From contig DATJQF010000157.1 of NCBI GenBank assembly GCA_035505995.1, forward strand, positions 1 to 17,052: a DNA stretch of 17,052 bases, written 5' to 3'. Positions 14,680-17,052 of this stretch are shown piece after piece (the first letter of the stretch is position 1; each line of letters begins with the position of its first letter). Source of the DNA: DATJQF01 sp035505995 (lineage in GTDB: Bacteria > Bacteroidota > Bacteroidia > Bacteroidales > FEN-979). The notes below the pieces were generated by a model that was not told the origin of the DNA, did not search any database, and worked only from the letters and a program-made list of their open reading frames with translations. The position numbers and the translations under genes were made by a program.

Positions 14680-16947
14680 TCACCGTATCACCGTCACCAG
14701 CACTGCCCCGTGCGGCAGGACATTCATCTCGAAGTGATTTTCCGCCTGGCCTAAGTCCTTTTGCTTCCAGAGATCGCGTAGGTTCAGCCTGCCCGTCAAC
14801 CCCAGTTCCTTCAGGTCCACAGGGACATTGAGCGGCTGATCCGTAAGATTGAACAGCCCTATCGCCTTGCCTCCGCCTTCCAGGTCTTTTATCCAGATCT
14901 GATACTTCTCATTGGCTTTTGCCTGGGTCGCCTGCCTGCCCAGCGGATCCTGGTCGATGGCCAGTACCTCGTCGTTGGTGAGCAGGCTCAGGGTGAAGAG
15001 ATCGAGCTGGCTCAGATCGCAGCCGATGAGCAGGGGAGCCGAGAGCAGGCACCAGAGCGTGATGTGGGTGTACTGCTCGCTGGGCGTCAGCCGGGTGTAA
15101 TGCAGGGCCGGACCCCAGCCGACCCAACCCACCACCAGCATGTCGGGATCGTTCCAGCGGCCGGGCTGGGCATAGGGAGAGCATTTGTTCTGACTGAAGC
15201 CGATGGCCGACAGGCTTTCCCACGTGTCCTCGATGTCCCCGGTCGTGCGCCAGGAATTCCCGTCCACCTCGGCGCCCCATTCCCAGACGTTCCCCATGCC
15301 GTACTGGCAGAGACTGTAATGAATGTCGCGGGGTACCTGGCGGAGCGCATGCCTCATGACCTTGTAAGGGTATTTCATCTGGTCGAGGGTGGGATCGGGG
15401 GCGATCCGGCCGTAGGAGCACCAGTCGTACTTGAGATAGTCAATGCCCCAGTCGGCATACGCTTTCGCATCCTTCTCCTCGAAGGTGAAGCTGCCTTCAT
15501 ATCCGCCGCAGGTCTTGGTGCCCGGGGAAGAGTAGATGCCCGCCTTAAGCCCCAGCGAATGGATATAGCTGCACAGGGCTTTCATATCGGGGAACTTCGA
15601 ATTGGTAAGAATATTCCCGTCCTTGTCGTGCTTGTCTTCCCAGCCGTCGTCAATATTGACATAAGTCCAGCCGTGGTCGATCAGTCCCATCGATTTAATC
15701 AGTCCTGCAGAGATCCTCACCTTTTCATCGCTGACGCTCAGTCCCCAGCAGTTCCAGCTGTTCCATCCCATCGGAGGGGTGAGGGAGATCAGGTCGCCGC
15801 AAACGATCTTCAGCCCGCCTTCCGCCTTGCCCAGCACATTGGTCACTTTGAGCTTCACCGGGTATTCGCCTTTCTTGCTCAGCATGCCGGTAATTTGTCC
15901 GCTGAGGGAGTCGATCTTCAATCCCTGCGGCAGCCCCTCGGCAGAGTATTTCAGCGGGGGCTGTCCCGTGGCAGGCACCTTGAACCGGAACGGCGACCAG
16001 ACCCTGACCCCGAACACCCTTGCGCCGTTGATCCTGGGCTGCGGGGTGGGGGCGGGGGTCCAGATATACGGGACCTCCAGGGTTTCCGTGACCCTATGGC
16101 CGGTGGTAGTCTCGGTGAAGGTCAGCTCGGCATAGCACGGCTTTTGCGGATCGGTGAGGAACCTCATCCGGTACTGGCTTTTGCCGTTCTTGTCGAGGAC
16201 AATGACAGAATCTTTCTTATAGAGGGTATTTCCGTTTTCGTAGGAGACCACCTTCCATTCCAGCACCCCCCTGAAATCGCTTTTTCCATAATTATTCTGC
16301 AGCGTGAATTTCCTGGATACCGCCGTATCCCCCTCGAACGTGAAAGCAGAGAACGAGAAATCGAATTTCACGTAATCCTTCAGGTCCACCATTGCGATCT
16401 CAAACGGCTTGGAGAACATCCCTCCGTAACCGCCCTGGTCGAACACCCGCACGGCCAGCGTATTTTCCTGGTCCCACAGGATCCTCGGATCATCGGCGGA
16501 CAGCACGTACCGGCGGTCGAGGTCCCATTTGTCCCGGACGGTGATGAAATCGTTGCCCGGCTTCTCATTTCCCCGGATCGTCACTCCGTTCTCGCCGATC
16601 AGGACCCCGTTCAGGAAGACCTGGTCGCAATCGTCGATCTTGCCCAGCAGGAACTGGAGGCTGTCTTTCCGGAAAGCGTTCACCTTGAGGTCGGAGGGGA
16701 TGATGAACTTCACCCGGTACCACCCGAATCCGTCCAGCCGCTTATATCCCTGCTCTTCCCACCAGGTGGTGGGGAGCAGCGTATCCCATTTACGGTCGTC
16801 GTATGCGGGTGCCGCCCACGACAGGTCATCGCCTTTCTGGAATCTCCAGGGCCCGGAAAGATCGACTTTTCTTACTGTGGATTCGTGCTTGCAAAACGTG
16901 AGCAGCAGCGGAAGCAGCATCGCCGCGATCAAAAGGCTCTTTTTCAT
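14680..16947 (-). CDS. alpha-galactosidase, GH27, with sugar-binding-like and Ig-like N-terminal domains
   Basis: This 755-residue exported glycosidase should release terminal alpha-galactose with net retention. MKKSLLIAAMLLPLLLTFCK is a lipoprotein-like signal; the box LTFC has an unusual Phe before Cys19. Residues 25-185 resemble the sugar-binding N-domain of GH2 enzymes (SGPWRFQKGD, GFGWYRVKF, VFLNGVLIG). A beta domain follows, then He_PIG-associated and He_PIG modules (about 304-384; INGARVFGVRVWSPF, GLPQGLKIDSLSGQITG). The GH27 barrel starts at PPMGWNSWNCWG (391-402). NIDDGW (431-436) binds substrate, Asp508 in YLKYDWC is the nucleophile by family analogy, Asp571 in WRTTGDIEDTW the acid/base, and WNDPDML (598-604) is a structural signature. 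A C-terminal beta-sandwich fills about 675-755. I preferred the ATG at 16947 because an ATG at 16983 would put 12 polar residues before the signal and overlap the upstream stop. Activity could also be on beta-L-arabinopyranosides. Confidence 0.95.
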   Translation of the reverse strand: MKKSLLIAAMLLPLLLTFCKHESTVRKVDLSGPWRFQKGDDLSWAAPAYDDRKWDTLLPTTWWEEQGYKRLDGFGWYRVKFIIPSDLKVNAFRKDSLQFLLGKIDDCDQVFLNGVLIGENGVTIRGNEKPGNDFITVRDKWDLDRRYVLSADDPRILWDQENTLAVRVFDQGGYGGMFSKPFEIAMVDLKDYVKFDFSFSAFTFEGDTAVSRKFTLQNNYGKSDFRGVLEWKVVSYENGNTLYKKDSVIVLDKNGKSQYRMRFLTDPQKPCYAELTFTETTTGHRVTETLEVPYIWTPAPTPQPRINGARVFGVRVWSPFRFKVPATGQPPLKYSAEGLPQGLKIDSLSGQITGMLSKKGEYPVKLKVTNVLGKAEGGLKIVCGDLISLTPPMGWNSWNCWGLSVSDEKVRISAGLIKSMGLIDHGWTYVNIDDGWEDKHDKDGNILTNSKFPDMKALCSYIHSLGLKAGIYSSPGTKTCGGYEGSFTFEEKDAKAYADWGIDYLKYDWCSYGRIAPDPTLDQMKYPYKVMRHALRQVPRDIHYSLCQYGMGNVWEWGAEVDGNSWRTTGDIEDTWESLSAIGFSQNKCSPYAQPGRWNDPDMLVVGWVGWGPALHYTRLTPSEQYTHITLWCLLSAPLLIGCDLSQLDLFTLSLLTNDEVLAIDQDPLGRQATQAKANEKYQIWIKDLEGGGKAIGLFNLTDQPLNVPVDLKELGLTGRLNLRDLWKQKDLGQAENHFEMNVLPHGAVLVTVIR

Positions 16948-16985
16948 GATGTTTGGGTTTTTGACACGATGGTTGGAAAGCATAT

Positions 16986-17052
16986 TTATGGAAAGATGAG
17001 ATGCTGCAGGTAGTAGAACAGTGCCCCTGCGAAATAACCGGCCAGGGCGATC
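16986..17052 (-). CDS. C-terminal end of a membrane protein (5' part outside the window)
   Basis: On the minus strand a frame enters from the right edge and ends with TAA at 16986-16988. Its 21 visible residues read IALAGYFAGALFYYLQHLIF then P: one hydrophobic, aromatic-rich helix ending at the C-terminus. The gap to the alpha-galactosidase ATG is only 38 bases, with no clear promoter between them, so the two are probably co-transcribed. A sugar or cation symporter would suit the neighbour, but 21 residues cannot show this. Confidence 0.55.
   Translation of the reverse strand, partial: IALAGYFAGALFYYLQHLIFP

Noticed and set aside
16948..16983. Alpha-galactosidase start at ATG 16983
   Set aside because: It would place 12 polar residues before the signal peptide, and the last nearby gene's frame ends only three bases away at 16986. 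The ATG at 16947 begins a standard MKK signal sequence.
15064..17013. A 649-residue open frame on the plus strand opposite the alpha-galactosidase
   Set aside because: The minus-strand frame carries complete GH27 motifs and catalytic residues; the plus-strand frame shows no recognisable motif and low-complexity composition.

Overview
The window reads as chromosomal DNA of a Bacteroidota bacterium, probably of the Bacteroidales/Marinilabiliales kind. The evidence is a secreted protein with a type IX secretion (Por) C-terminal sorting domain, Bacteroidota-type promoters (TTG, about 20 bases, TAnnTTTG) before dnaN and the cold-shock gene, absence of strong Shine-Dalgarno sequences, and a He_PIG-linked GH27 alpha-galactosidase. 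Most genes are GC-rich; the middle of the sorted surface protein is much more AT-rich.

Layout, left to right. (1) A plus-strand run: the 3' part of a DppB/OppB-type ABC permease, then tpiA, prmA and a 1498-residue exported protein of unknown function. The last three are joined by two ATGA stop/start overlaps, so they look translationally coupled. (2) plsY, then dnaN with its own promoter. (3) A perfect bidirectional terminator separates dnaN from a convergent cold-shock gene. (4) A divergent, AT-rich promoter region leads to a malic enzyme on the plus strand. (5) Three minus-strand genes follow: a 1236-residue multidomain T9SS-sorted surface protein, a GH27 alpha-galactosidase with an N-terminal sugar-binding-like domain, and the last 21 codons of a membrane protein running off the right edge.

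Most identified genes are housekeeping: central carbon (tpiA, malic enzyme), phospholipid synthesis (plsY), replication (dnaN), ribosomal protein methylation (prmA) and RNA chaperoning (csp). The right end is accessory: galactoside degradation and a secreted adhesin-like protein.

Two things stand out. First, the 1498-residue exported protein coupled to prmA has no function I recognise, yet carries a region resembling a winged helix plus repeated beta-type segments. Second, short degenerate tandem arrays with a strict 7- or 8-base period sit within about 10 bases after the stop codons of the permease, the 1498-residue protein, the malic enzyme and the alpha-galactosidase; the word differs at each site while the position and period class recur. 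No RNA gene, CRISPR array, insertion sequence or replication origin was seen. No gene-free stretch exceeds 300 bases.
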